Below are positions 26,990 to 36,305 of a stretch of DNA of 64,000 nt, piece by piece (the stretch's first letter is position 1; the number at the start of each line of letters is the position of its first letter). The notes under the pieces were generated by a model. It searched no databases and had not been told where the DNA came from. It saw only the letters and a list, made by a program, of their open reading frames with translations. Source of the stretch: Vibrio tasmaniensis (lineage in GTDB: Bacteria > Pseudomonadota > Gammaproteobacteria > Enterobacterales > Vibrionaceae). The stretch lies in NCBI RefSeq assembly GCF_024347635.1, contig NZ_AP025510.1, positions 620,001-684,000 of the forward strand. The letters are read 5' to 3'. A program made the position numbers and the translations under genes.

Positions 26990-28015
26990 TTATTTATCTC
27001 CGCTCCAAAGTGCATTTTGTGGTGGTAGTTCAGGTTCACGTTCTTCTTTGTCTTGTGCTGCTAATTTCTTCCAACGCTTCATGCCTTTGTGAGAACGCAG
27101 TTGCGGGTTGGCAATTTCATCGACAGCGAAGTTAAGTAGAGCAAGACCAGTTACAAGTAGTGTCAATGCGATACAAGGAGCCAATAGTTCCCACCAAGCG
27201 CCAATCAGCATTGATGAAGAGGTTTGAACGTTGTAAAGCATGATGCCCCAGCTGATTGTGTTCGGGTCACCAAGACCTAGGAACGAAATCGTTGCTTCCA
27301 TCATGATTGCGTACATCACCGAACCGATGAAGCTCGCGCCAACGATAGAGATAAGGTTTGGAAGAATCTCTACGAAGATTATACGGAATGAAGATTCACC
27401 CAGAACTTCAGCGGCTTTTACAAACTCTTTTTCACGCAGTGCTAAGGTCTGGGAACGAACAACACGCGCGCCCCAAGCCCAGGACATAAAGCCGATAACC
27501 AGGGTTATGGTGAGTGGCCCTGCCTCACCGATAAAGGCTGCAACTACGAACAGTAATGGGTATTGAGGAATAACCAGCATGATGTTCATTGCGGCTGTCA
27601 GAATGTCATCGACACGTCCACCAAAGTAGCCTGCCGAAACACCGATCACTGTCGCGAGTAAACATACGGTAAGGCCCGCACCAAAACCTACAGCAAGAGA
27701 TACACGTGCGCCGTATACCACTTGTGACCAAACGTCACGACCCATACGAGTTGTCCCCAGTACGTGGTCTGCCTTCTTAGACATAATTAACGTACGACGG
27801 TCGTCTGCTAGGTTTTGAGCAACCCAGCCATCAGGGTTAGTTTGTGCAGACTTAACTACGAAGCCAGGGTATTCGTGTGGGTTACCTGTACGCTTGTCTG
27901 GCACATGTTTTGTGATCAATGGAGCCGCAATAGCACCAAGAATAAAAATACTTAGGATGATGACGCCGGTTAAGGCCATCGGGTTACGCCAAATGAGTTT
28001 TAGAATATCTTTCAT
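26990..28015 (-). CDS. Chitooligosaccharide/oligopeptide-type ABC transporter permease (DppC-like)
   Basis: A 341-residue inner-membrane permease with an N-terminal segment (about residues 14–35), a periplasmic loop and the BPD_transp_1 core with five further helices. The conserved loop EVLGESSFRIIFVEILPNL contacts the ATPases. The C terminus is a charged tail of about 40 residues (KRWKKLAAQDKEEREPE), longer than in E. coli DppC as I remember it. It pairs with the permease encoded two bases upstream in the operon. Confidence 0.91.
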   Translation of the reverse strand: MKDILKLIWRNPMALTGVIILSIFILGAIAAPLITKHVPDKRTGNPHEYPGFVVKSAQTNPDGWVAQNLADDRRTLIMSKKADHVLGTTRMGRDVWSQVVYGARVSLAVGFGAGLTVCLLATVIGVSAGYFGGRVDDILTAAMNIMLVIPQYPLLFVVAAFIGEAGPLTITLVIGFMSWAWGARVVRSQTLALREKEFVKAAEVLGESSFRIIFVEILPNLISIVGASFIGSVMYAIMMEATISFLGLGDPNTISWGIMLYNVQTSSSMLIGAWWELLAPCIALTLLVTGLALLNFAVDEIANPQLRSHKGMKRWKKLAAQDKEEREPELPPQNALWSGDK

Positions 28016-28017
28016 GA

Positions 28018-29004
28018 TTATTTACCACCCTTACGAAGACGAGGGTCAAGAACAACGTAAAGCATGTCTGCAACTAGGTTAAAGAACAGCATGAATAGCG
28101 TCATGATAAGCAGTTGACCTTGCAGTACTTGGTAATCACGAGCGTTAATTGCGTTGAAAAGTACGCTGCCAAGACCTGGGTAGTTAAAGATGATTTCGAT
28201 AATTAACTGACCACCGATTGCCATACCTAACGACATAGAAAGTGCAGTCACACTTGGTAGCATCGCGTTACGAGCTGCGTAGTTGAATACCACTCGGTTT
28301 TCGCTAAGGCCTTTGCCTTTCGCCATGGTGATGTAGTCTTCTGCTAGTAGGTTAATCATGTTGTTACGCATGTTTACTAGGAAGCCACCAATTTGAACAA
28401 CCGAAGCACACACCAGAGGCAAGAAAGCGTGATAAGCAACGTCTTTGATGAATGCCCAACTTGTCCAGTCAGGTATTGTACCTGCGGTATAGGCGTAGCC
28501 AGTTGGGAACCACTTCAAACCAATTGCGAAGGTAAATAGCGCAAGCATGGCAATAACAACCTGAGGAACGGCTTGTAAAATCAGCATCCCTGGAGTCACA
28601 AATGCATCGTATTTGCTGCCACGTTTCCACGCTGCAAAAATACCTAGGATTGAACCAATAGAGAAAGAAAGAATAACGGCGGTGCCAGCTAAGAATAGCG
28701 ACCAACCGAATGCGCCACCTAACAGTGTATTTACTGAAAGTGGGTAGAATTGAATTGATGTACCAAGCTCCCAGCTTAGAATGTTCTTCATGTATGCGCC
28801 GTATTGAACCAGTAAGCCGCCATCAACGAAGCCTAATAGTTCTTTCATTGCAGCAATACGCTCAGGAGTAACTTGTACAGAAGCGTTCGCAAACATCATG
28901 GTAACTGGGTCACCAGGCATTGCTCTTGGAATAATAAAGTTTAACGTCGCTGCAACTAATAGCGCGACAAAATAAAATGACAAACGTCTTAAAAAATAAC
29001 CCAT
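28018..29004 (-). CDS. Chitooligosaccharide/oligopeptide-type ABC transporter permease (DppB-like)
   Basis: A 328-residue permease starting MGYFLRRLSFYFVALLVAA. It has the DppB-type N-terminal anchor and the PRAMPGDPVTMM segment right after the first helix. The EAA-type loop is KGLSENRVVFNYAARNAMLPSV, and the C terminus is VLDPRLRKGG. It forms the transmembrane channel with the DppC-like partner. The 169-base gap between it and the binding-protein gene carries two hairpins, so its expression is probably lower than that of the binding protein. Confidence 0.92.
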   Translation of the reverse strand: MGYFLRRLSFYFVALLVAATLNFIIPRAMPGDPVTMMFANASVQVTPERIAAMKELLGFVDGGLLVQYGAYMKNILSWELGTSIQFYPLSVNTLLGGAFGWSLFLAGTAVILSFSIGSILGIFAAWKRGSKYDAFVTPGMLILQAVPQVVIAMLALFTFAIGLKWFPTGYAYTAGTIPDWTSWAFIKDVAYHAFLPLVCASVVQIGGFLVNMRNNMINLLAEDYITMAKGKGLSENRVVFNYAARNAMLPSVTALSMSLGMAIGGQLIIEIIFNYPGLGSVLFNAINARDYQVLQGQLLIMTLFMLFFNLVADMLYVVLDPRLRKGGK

Positions 29005-29076
29005 AACTCACACCTTACTCACCCAGATTGTTTCCCTGTTTCTGGATTCAGGTCGCTCCTAGCGAAATTTGGAACG

Positions 29077-29130
29077 AAAAATCCCCTGACGACTAGCGCC
29101 ATACTTTCAATTGATAGTGTGGGGATTTTT
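29077..29130 (-). terminator. Stem-loop/attenuator between the binding-protein and permease genes
   Basis: AAAAATCCCC (29077–29086) and GGGGATTTTT (29121–29130) are perfect 10-base complements around a 34-base insert that can itself fold partly (ACTTTCAATTGATAGT). In minus-strand RNA the stem ends in UUUUUCG. The layout suits partial termination after the highly expressed binding-protein gene. Confidence 0.7.
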
Positions 29131-29134
29131 ATAA

Positions 29135-29156
29135 GCGGCGTAAGAAGTTACGCCGC
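29135..29156 (-). other. Perfect 9-bp hairpin at the 3' end of the binding-protein gene
   Basis: GCGGCGTAA-GAAG-TTACGCCGC begins 17 bases after the binding-protein stop. It has no T-run of its own and directly precedes the longer stem, as expected for a 3'-end mRNA stabiliser. Confidence 0.65.
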
Positions 29157-29173
29157 AAAGATTGAACGATTAC

Positions 29174-30856
29174 TTATTTAACTGGTTTTAGGTCCAGTAC
29201 ATGAAGTAGACGCTCTGGAATACCAGCCCAAATGTTTGGACGGCCTTTTGGATTTTCTTCGTTCCACCAACCAGTGAATCGAGTTGTGTTGTATTGGTAC
29301 ATGTAAGCACCAGACATCACAGGGATTGTCACTTGGTCTGCAGCGATAATTTGCTGGATACCGTGTGCAATATCTAGCTGTTCGTTCTTGTCAGCTGTTT
29401 TGTAGAAGCTGTTTAGAAGACCATCTAGTTTGTCATTTTTGTAGAAGTGCATAGCGAAACGAGGCATACCATCACCAGATTGTAGTGATGAGTTGTAAGC
29501 ACTGTTCCAGTACGTGTATGGATCCGCACCGTGGAAGTAGTTTGTGTATGCTACGTCGTATGTACCTTCAAGCATTGCTTGGTTGTAAACAGAGAAGTCA
29601 GGTGTACGAGCTTTCGCCTTAATACCGATTTCGTTTAGTTGCTCTACCGCAAGTTGAACTGTGTTGTTGAAGTCAGTCCAGCCGTTTGGCGATTGAATCA
29701 TTAGTTCGAAAGACTTGCCAGATGGAGTGTCAACAAAACCATCTTTGTTTACATCTTTGAAGCCAGCGTCAGCAAGAAGCTTCTTCGCGCCTTCAGCGTT
29801 GTAAGTGTTGAAGCCTTTGTACTTGTCGTGAGTTTTTTCATCAGACCAAGCTTCAAACGCGTAGCCAAGACCCGATGCGAAATCGTTCACAGTACCGCCA
29901 CCGTAGAATGCGATGTCGATGATAGTTTGGCGGTCAAGAGCCATAGAGAAAGCACGACGGAATTCAACGTTGCTCAATGCTTCATGCTTCGCAGCATCAG
30001 GGTGCTTGAAGTTAACGATGAATGCTTGTGTACCTGCTGGCGGGTACCAGTAGTGGTGTTTAGGGCTTGCTGCAGCGTATGTACGATCGATATCTGGAAC
30101 GAAAGAAGACGTCCAGTCCATCTCACTGTTTACAACTTTACCTAGGAACTGGTCGTTGTTCGCAATTTGTGGAACACGTAGACAGTCAACATCTAGGTTG
30201 TCTGCATCCCAGTAGTTCGGGTTTGCACACTGGATGTATAGTTGCGCTGTAAACGTATCGATTTCTGTAAATGGACCAGAACCTACCGGGTTCTCATTGG
30301 TAAACGTTGATGGATCTTTAACGTCTTTCCAGATGTGCTTAGGTACTACAGGTACTTTAGCAATCTCGTAAGGTACGTTTGAGTTTGCTTCTGTTAGTGT
30401 GAACTTGACTTGGTTGTCGTTCAGTTTTTCTACAGAAGTTACCCAAGAGTTGATACCAGATTGGTCAAGCTCTGGCTTCTCTTTTACAAGGTTGAAAGAA
30501 AAAACAACATCATCAGCAGAGAAAGTTTCTCCATCAGACCATTTAACACCCTTACGAATGTCGAAAACAACGCTCATCAGATCATCTGACATTTTGAAGT
30601 TTTCAGCTAGACGGAACACCGGAGTGTTACCGTGCATTTCGTTAAATACTACTAAAGGCTCGTACATGAAGTCAGTGGTAGTATGTAGGTTAGTAGCACC
30701 AAGGTACGGGTTAAAGTTACGTACGAATGTAGTGTACTCTTTCGGGTGAACGGTCAGTTCGCTGCGCTCTGCAGCTGTTGCTACTGATGCAAAACCTGTT
30801 GTAGCAGTTGCAATAATTGCTGTTGCTATTGCTGTTTTTTTTATATTGGCAAGCAT
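29174..30856 (-). CDS. cbp: Periplasmic chitin oligosaccharide-binding protein (CBP)
   Basis: A 560-residue SBP_bac_5 family protein with a signal peptide (cleavage near residue 28, ATAAERSEL). It delivers (GlcNAc)n to the ABC importer. In V. cholerae, unliganded CBP also binds the periplasmic domain of ChiS and keeps it silent, and ligand binding relieves this. Conserved features include the N-terminal FVRNFNPYL and the central GSGPFTEIDTFTAQLY. It is the first gene of the minus-strand chitobiose operon, with a long leader upstream and hairpins downstream. It is a member of the dipeptide-binding fold, but the operon makes the chitin role secure. Confidence 0.92.
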   Translation of the reverse strand: MLANIKKTAIATAIIATATTGFASVATAAERSELTVHPKEYTTFVRNFNPYLGATNLHTTTDFMYEPLVVFNEMHGNTPVFRLAENFKMSDDLMSVVFDIRKGVKWSDGETFSADDVVFSFNLVKEKPELDQSGINSWVTSVEKLNDNQVKFTLTEANSNVPYEIAKVPVVPKHIWKDVKDPSTFTNENPVGSGPFTEIDTFTAQLYIQCANPNYWDADNLDVDCLRVPQIANNDQFLGKVVNSEMDWTSSFVPDIDRTYAAASPKHHYWYPPAGTQAFIVNFKHPDAAKHEALSNVEFRRAFSMALDRQTIIDIAFYGGGTVNDFASGLGYAFEAWSDEKTHDKYKGFNTYNAEGAKKLLADAGFKDVNKDGFVDTPSGKSFELMIQSPNGWTDFNNTVQLAVEQLNEIGIKAKARTPDFSVYNQAMLEGTYDVAYTNYFHGADPYTYWNSAYNSSLQSGDGMPRFAMHFYKNDKLDGLLNSFYKTADKNEQLDIAHGIQQIIAADQVTIPVMSGAYMYQYNTTRFTGWWNEENPKGRPNIWAGIPERLLHVLDLKPVK

Positions 30857-30941
30857 AGCTGTTCCTTACTATTTGCTTTCATTTCACTAATGGATTGAAT
30901 GTTATCTGTCGCTAATTAGTTAGTAGATACACACTCTAGTT

Positions 30942-31017
30942 AAAGGCCTACCTCTTCTTCGTTGCTCCAGATTCATCTTTGATTCTGAGAAGTGGTAAGA
31001 GTGGCCTGTAGGCCTTT
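30942..31017 (-). other. Structured leader element upstream of cbp
   Basis: AAAGGCCTAC (30942–30951) and GTAGGCCTTT (31008–31017) are perfect 10-base complements 56 bases apart. Inside them CTCTT/AAGAG and CAGATTC/ATTCTG-type arms can extend or sub-divide the fold. It lies 86 bases before the cbp start and would be within the mRNA leader if the promoter near 31,090 is used. No poly-U run follows in either direction. Confidence 0.5.
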
Positions 31018-31082
31018 GGCAGGAGTAAGAAAACACCTTATCGATGAATTAATCAAACTCGTTTCCCGTCAAAAACGTTAAA

Positions 31083-31111
31083 AATACACAACCCCACGTC
31101 ATTAACGTCAA
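31083..31111 (-). promoter_or_regulatory. Possible sigma-70 promoter of the chitobiose operon
   Basis: On the minus strand TTGACG (31111–31106), a 17-base spacer and TGTATT (31088–31083) give a fair -35 and a weak -10, predicting a leader of about 220 bases. A weak -10 suits an activator-dependent promoter. Inference only. Confidence 0.3.
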
Positions 31112-31505
31112 AATAGCTTGCTTTGGTGGTTTTTTGTGCGCAATTGTTAAGGTGATGTGACTCGCATTTGATTTTGTGGTGGTGGCTTTTTGTAAGTGGT
31201 CACTAACTATTTGAGCTTTTAATTGCATGGGTTTATTTTGTCGTGGTGTAATTGTAGATCTCGGTCACTTACCAATTTTACGTTAAATTTTTCTAGAAAA
31301 TTAAATCTGCCGTTCTGTTGTGACTCGCTTCTCAAACTGCAACAAAGAGCCGGAGGAATGTGAAATTCAGCCAAGAATAAGGCTCAAAATAGTAACTGAA
31401 TTGGTGATTGTTTAAGATTGAGTAACGTGTCATTTTGCTTGTTTAATGCCGTAAAAGAAGTGTGTTTGAATCGACGTCATTGTCCTTTGATCGCGTACAA
31501 TTCTC

Positions 31506-31533
31506 ACAAAAAAGCCCACGCTAGGTGAGCTTC
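31506..31533 (-). terminator. Terminator of chiS
   Basis: Minus-strand AAGCTCAC-CTAGC-GTGGGCTT stem (one G·U) followed by TTTTTTG, about 30 bases past the chiS stop. Confidence 0.88.
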
Positions 31534-31565
31534 ATTATTTACAGTAGCTTGAGCTTACTTCAGGG

Positions 31566-34500
31566 CTAACTGGTCAGTAGTTTTTGTAGCTTATCCCTTA
31601 GTGTCTCAATATGAGTTCTTTCAGGAGTCTGTTCTTTACAGTGCTCAAGTATAAACTCGATAGAGCTCAGTACCGTTCGCCAGCGAGGTGTTTTCGGTAG
31701 CGTTTCTACGCGTAGGTATTTGTCTAGCGTTCGAGTTTGTAGGGTACTGCGGTCTAGGTAGACGCGCCACAAGCCACTCTTCTCTGCGAAGGCAAACTTG
31801 GTTTCCCCAGTAACAGACTCCCAGTAGATGATGGCATTAGTCATGACATCGACCAGCACTTCACGCATCAGCTCTTGTTTGTTTTTACCTTCACCGGTTG
31901 CTTTATCTGCAAGGCGAGTAAATTCACCGCCAAGCTCCTTCAGTTGTTGAAGTTTATCTTTGTCACCCTCAAAGGCGTAGCTTGAAAGTGCCTCAACTGC
32001 CGTTTCAAGGTTATTGACTCGGTTTGAATTAACCCCACCGCCGACATTAAAGATATACATGGTGTCGAGCCCTGAGCCTTCAGGTAGCTTGAGAATGTCA
32101 CTTGGTATGCGCTGACGTGTGTCGTCTATATAGATGTCAATATCACCACAATAGTGAGCTTGTTCCACCTTAAGATATTTAGGTGCAATGATCTCATCGG
32201 CCATCGAGCGTTTAAGCTGTTCTTGGCCACGCCTAAATAGTTTTGCTGCTGCTTCATTGGCAAATCGAATACGTTGATCATCACGAATACAGATGATGGC
32301 CTCTGGGGCTGATTCTAGCTGCTCTAGCAAGCGGCCTTGAGTTTCTAGCAGGTTAGCTTCAACCATGGCTCTGTGTTTAAGCTCTAGTTGCAATTGGTCA
32401 TTCTCAAGACGCCTTTGCTCAGCTTTACTTGCTGATAAGTGAGCCGTAATTCGCGCCGCCAGTTCTTGTTTGTTGAACGGCTTAGACAAGTAATCATTGG
32501 CACCTGCTTCAAAGCCACGAACCCGATCTTCTGCTTGGTTTAGTGCAGTGAGCATAATGATTGGCAATTGTGCATGGTCATACTGTTTACGCAGCGCCTC
32601 ACACACCTGATAGCCACTCATGCCCGGCATCATAATGTCGAGAAGAAGTAATTCTGGCTTCTCTTTCTCAATCAGTTCAATGGTTTCTGGGCCGTCACAT
32701 GCGGTGCGTACTCGATAACCTTCCAATTTCAAGAAGCTGTCTAGCACGCGTAAGTTTACAGGCTCATCATCGGCGATGACCAGTAACGGACCGTCTGGGT
32801 CTTCACTGATAACACTATTTTCTTGTTGGTTGTTATCAATTAAATCTGGCGCTTGGAAGTGAGAATAGCTTCCTGAATCACTGTAGTTATCCAACTCTTC
32901 TTGGGTGGCTAAAGGCAAGGTAAAGCTGAACGTCGTGCCAAGCATTGGCTGGCTACTTACATACAGTGAACCGCCCATCAGTTCAATCAGCTGACGACTT
33001 ATGGACAACCCAAGGCCTGCACCTTGGCGATAGTTACTAGAGTCTTGCCCGGCTTGAATCAGGGGTTCAAAGATGTGTTCTAGGTATTCAGCAGGTATGC
33101 CTTGGCCTGTATCAACAACTTGTACACGAATGTTGTCGTCGATAACGCTTGCTGAGATAACAATTTTACCTTCTGATGTGTACTTGATGGCATTGCCGAC
33201 CAAGTTATACATCACTTGTTCCAGTCGTTGAGGATCGGACGAAACCAGCCCTAAATCACTGGGTACTTGGTTAATAATTCGGATTGGCTTATTGCCCAAC
33301 AGATGATGAGACAACTCGAGTACCAAGCTGGTAGCAGCAGATAAATCAACAGCCGATTTATTAATGTCTAAGCTGCCGTAGCGCATTTTGTGGTAATCAA
33401 GTAGGTCATCGACCAGTGTTGCCAATCTCTGGCCACTATTGATGATGATATCCAACTGGTACTTCTGGTTGGCAGGGATAGGGCCGTTTGCGCCAGATAT
33501 TAGCGCTTCTGCAATACCTACCATGCCATGTAATGGCGTTCTCAATTCGTGTGATGTTGTTGCTAAGAATTCATCTTTCAGTTTATTGGCAAGCTGCAAC
33601 TCTTCATTTTGTTTTTGAATGGTCTTAAGATTGTCCTCAAGCTCATCATTTTGGCTCTTAATGAGCAGCATCTTTTCACGAATCGAACGCTGCATTCTTT
33701 CGAAGCTTACTGCGAGGCGGCCTATCTCATCTTTTCGTTCGGTATTGATCATGGTTTCATCAAGGTCACCAGCAGAGACTTTCTCTGCTGCCCATGTGAG
33801 CTTGAGTAACGGTGATGTAATGAAGTTAGACAGATAATGGGATGCGACAAATACAAGAATAATCGCCGTCAGCATTACGATCACAAAGATCTTTTCTAAC
33901 TGATGGATACGGGCAAACGCTTCTTTCTCTGGAAGCTCGACGACCAGTGCCCAAGTCGCATATTTGAGTTCAATTGGAGTATATGCAGCGATGATCGCTT
34001 GATCTTGAGCGTTGTCGAAGGTGCCTACGGCCGTTTCTCCCGCAAGGGCTTTATCAACAACATCTAAACTCAAATTAATCGACTCTTGCGAATGGGCAAG
34101 GCTACGCGGCAGATGATCATCGCCGACAAGCAAGGTCTGAATATTCGAGCTCTTGTTGAGATCGGCGATCAGCTTCGTAATACCGTTAATCGGTAGTCTA
34201 AACATGGCGTAACTGTGTAGGTAGCCCTGTTGAACGATAGGTGCGCCTAACCATGCGGTCTGTTTACCATTTTCGTCTTTAAAGTCAGAAACGATAACTG
34301 GCGTGTAGTCTTCGTTGGATTTACGTTTGTCTTTTACGTCCTTTTCTAGGCGTTGAAAGGTTTTGCCAAGGTTTGCATCTTTGTACTTACCTGTCAGTAA
34401 GTTGGTGCCGTAGTCATCGCGCTTAAAAACTGAATAAGCGATGTTACCGTTAATGTCGACCAATAAAATGTCGTCAAAATCAGAACGCTTAAGCAGCTCT

Positions 34501-34955
34501 AAATAAGAGTTGTGGTAGCGCTTGTGAAGTAGACGATAGCGCTCGCTGCCAATAAAGCTGCTGGATTCAGGGAGAATCGATGTTTTGATTTGATCGCCAG
34601 ATCCTTTTATATAACGCTGCTGCGCATTAGCGCGTGCTTCGTCAATATCTAATCCTAGGCGTTGAAATGCATTGATCAAACCATAGAATCGTCCGCCACT
34701 GGCATTGGCAAGCTCTGAGCGAACAAAGCCCATCACTTGAGATTCTTGAGCTTGTAGGTAATCGACAATTTGCTGCTGTTTAGTATCTCGGACGGAAACA
34801 AGGTGTGAAGTACTTTGTTCCTGAAGATCCTGACTGTGCGATTGGAGGAAAAATATCGCGATAAGTGTCACCGGGGTAATACTAAGGACAAGAAATGCCA
34901 GCATTAGAGTATTTTGAAGGCGCTTAAACTTCTGCTTACGATAGAATCTAAACAT
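31566..34955 (-). CDS. chiS: Hybrid sensor kinase ChiS, chitin catabolic regulator
   Basis: A 1129-residue inner-membrane protein. It has a membrane segment (about 17–38), a large periplasmic sensor domain, a second membrane segment (about 355–375) and a HAMP domain. HisKA follows with His469 in TTSHELRTPLHG, then a HATPase with NLVGNAIKY and GAGLGLSIS. The receiver domain has DDEP and the phospho-acceptor Asp773 in LLDIMMPGMSG. After it come a PAS-like segment and a C-terminal region. In V. cholerae that C-terminal region is a cryptic DNA-binding domain that activates the chb operon, and His469 is the same residue. It is gated by CBP, encoded next door. It ends at its own terminator and starts 217 bases from the rsmC stop. 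Confidence 0.94.
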   Translation of the reverse strand: MFRFYRKQKFKRLQNTLMLAFLVLSITPVTLIAIFFLQSHSQDLQEQSTSHLVSVRDTKQQQIVDYLQAQESQVMGFVRSELANASGGRFYGLINAFQRLGLDIDEARANAQQRYIKGSGDQIKTSILPESSSFIGSERYRLLHKRYHNSYLELLKRSDFDDILLVDINGNIAYSVFKRDDYGTNLLTGKYKDANLGKTFQRLEKDVKDKRKSNEDYTPVIVSDFKDENGKQTAWLGAPIVQQGYLHSYAMFRLPINGITKLIADLNKSSNIQTLLVGDDHLPRSLAHSQESINLSLDVVDKALAGETAVGTFDNAQDQAIIAAYTPIELKYATWALVVELPEKEAFARIHQLEKIFVIVMLTAIILVFVASHYLSNFITSPLLKLTWAAEKVSAGDLDETMINTERKDEIGRLAVSFERMQRSIREKMLLIKSQNDELEDNLKTIQKQNEELQLANKLKDEFLATTSHELRTPLHGMVGIAEALISGANGPIPANQKYQLDIIINSGQRLATLVDDLLDYHKMRYGSLDINKSAVDLSAATSLVLELSHHLLGNKPIRIINQVPSDLGLVSSDPQRLEQVMYNLVGNAIKYTSEGKIVISASVIDDNIRVQVVDTGQGIPAEYLEHIFEPLIQAGQDSSNYRQGAGLGLSISRQLIELMGGSLYVSSQPMLGTTFSFTLPLATQEELDNYSDSGSYSHFQAPDLIDNNQQENSVISEDPDGPLLVIADDEPVNLRVLDSFLKLEGYRVRTACDGPETIELIEKEKPELLLLDIMMPGMSGYQVCEALRKQYDHAQLPIIMLTALNQAEDRVRGFEAGANDYLSKPFNKQELAARITAHLSASKAEQRRLENDQLQLELKHRAMVEANLLETQGRLLEQLESAPEAIICIRDDQRIRFANEAAAKLFRRGQEQLKRSMADEIIAPKYLKVEQAHYCGDIDIYIDDTRQRIPSDILKLPEGSGLDTMYIFNVGGGVNSNRVNNLETAVEALSSYAFEGDKDKLQQLKELGGEFTRLADKATGEGKNKQELMREVLVDVMTNAIIYWESVTGETKFAFAEKSGLWRVYLDRSTLQTRTLDKYLRVETLPKTPRWRTVLSSIEFILEHCKEQTPERTHIETLRDKLQKLLTS

Positions 34956-35094
34956 AAATTGGGTACTACTTTCCTTTGATGTACTGCTTGAAAGGGATGA
35001 AAACAGGTACAGAGAATAGAATTAACGGGTTCCAATTTAACGAAATTAACGAGTTTTTTTACTTTGACAAGTAAGTGGTATTTAAAGCGTGTGC

Positions 35095-35118
35095 AAAAGC
35101 TCATTTTTATGGGCTTTT
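35095..35118. terminator. Weak AU-rich hairpin between chiS and rsmC
   Basis: AAAAGCTCA / TGGGCTTTT, nine pairs with one G·U, symmetric A/T tracts on both strands. On the minus strand it lies downstream of rsmC and could terminate it. Confidence 0.45.
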
Positions 35119-35135
35119 GATAGAAATATGAACAG

Positions 35136-35162
35136 ACAGCGCAGATAGTGACCCTGCGCTGT
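35136..35162. other. GC-rich hairpin at the rsmC 3' end
   Basis: ACAGCGCAG-N9-CTGCGCTGT, a perfect nine-base stem starting 10 bases after the rsmC stop (minus strand), without a T-run. With the hairpin at 35095 it may form the rsmC transcript end. Confidence 0.5.
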
Positions 35163-35172
35163 GTAAAAGGAG

Positions 35173-36195
35173 CTATTTGTTTGCGTGATAGACCGCGAAT
35201 TTGGTGGTCTTATTTAGAGTCGCGCATTTTCCAAAAGCTTGCTCGATAATTGGAATGTATTTTAAAAAACTGTTCGCCACAATAATCATCTCACCAGAAC
35301 GCTTCAAGTGGTTAGGAGCCTCTGCAAGTAAGGTCTCAGTCGCGCTGTAGCTTGTATCCAAACCAGAATGGAATGGTGGGTTGCTGATGATGAATTGGTA
35401 ATCTTTTGATGTATCAGAGTAGACATCTGAGGCGAAGACATTCCCCGTTAAACCGTTCGCTTCTAACGTAGCTTGGCTTGATGCTACGGCAAATGCACTG
35501 ATGTCGCACATTTCTAGCTCGATATCCGGGTGACGAGATGCCATTACCGCGCCCAATACGCCTGCACCACAGCCAAAGTCGAGTACTTTGCCTTTTAGTT
35601 TTGGCAGGGTATCCAACAGAAGTTGGCTACCAACATCGAATTGACCGTGGCTAAACACGCCTGGAAGGCTTTTCACGGTAAGTGATTGCTCACCAATGTT
35701 AACCGTGTAGGTTTTAAACCACTCTTGCAGATTGAAGGCTGGTGGTTGCTCGAAGCATTGACCCCAGTAGAAAGAACAACGACGCGCTGAATCGTATTTC
35801 ACGACTTTGCCGTAAGGAGCGAACATCTTCTCGATACTTTTAACACCAGAACGATTTTCGCCAACTACGAAAATCTCGGTATCTTTACCTAGCTTGGCAA
35901 ATAACATCGCCAACAGAAATTCCGCTTCCGCTTTGGCCTTTGGCCAGTACAGCATCACTAAGTCAGCTTTGGTTTCTTCGGTAAACTCTGCACCATAAAA
36001 ACGCTGGATGGTGTTGCAGCCTTCTAATTGACGGTAGTAGCTGTAATTAGAGGTAAATACGGTGACTGATTCACAATGTTTCGCTAATTCAACAGGGAAT
36101 AAGTCTTCTGCCTCACCTGCAACTAAAACATGTTTGCCTTCAAAGTAGGCGAGTTGGCGTTGAGCAATTTGGCTTGGGGCAATATAAGCTGACAT
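35173..36195 (-). CDS. rsmC: 16S rRNA (guanine(1207)-N(2))-methyltransferase RsmC
   Basis: A 340-residue tandem Rossmann methyltransferase that modifies G1207 of 16S rRNA in the 30S subunit. The N-terminal half is the non-catalytic domain ([22 protein letters not shown]). The C-terminal half has the SAM motif [11 protein letters not shown] and the NPPF catalytic motif in [12 protein letters not shown] start at ATG 36195 (MSAYIAPSQ…), matching the family N terminus; an upstream in-frame start would add 20 unrelated residues. Its ribosome binding site is weak. Confidence 0.93.
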   Translation of the reverse strand: MSAYIAPSQIAQRQLAYFEGKHVLVAGEAEDLFPVELAKHCESVTVFTSNYSYYRQLEGCNTIQRFYGAEFTEETKADLVMLYWPKAKAEAEFLLAMLFAKLGKDTEIFVVGENRSGVKSIEKMFAPYGKVVKYDSARRCSFYWGQCFEQPPAFNLQEWFKTYTVNIGEQSLTVKSLPGVFSHGQFDVGSQLLLDTLPKLKGKVLDFGCGAGVLGAVMASRHPDIELEMCDISAFAVASSQATLEANGLTGNVFASDVYSDTSKDYQFIISNPPFHSGLDTSYSATETLLAEAPNHLKRSGEMIIVANSFLKYIPIIEQAFGKCATLNKTTKFAVYHANK

Positions 36196-36221
36196 AGGAC
36201 ACTCTATTGAATCGTTAGCAA

Positions 36222-36253
36222 AAAATGAGGGCGGATTTTCGCATAATCCGCCC
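36222..36253 (-). terminator. Terminator downstream of the AI-2E-family permease gene
   Basis: GGGCGGATT / AATCCGCCC perfect nine-base stem. On the minus strand it is followed by CTCATTTTTTGC. It separates the permease gene from rsmC. Confidence 0.83.
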
Positions 36254-36305
36254 AAAGCTTGAAGTGTTTAATACGGGTTAGCCAATCAAGTTGACGTCGC
36301 GTCTG

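Larger units (their letters stand above)
30857..31565. promoter_or_regulatory. Intergenic control region of the chitobiose operon (709 bp)
   Basis: No credible gene is seen. It contains the chiS terminator at its right end, a 76-base inverted-repeat structure near the binding-protein gene and a possible sigma-70 promoter near 31083–31111. In V. cholerae, ChiS binds DNA at the chb promoter directly; binding sites are expected here but I cannot define them. The stretch is AT-rich with several TTTTGACG-like repeats on the minus strand around 31060–31112. Confidence 0.6.
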
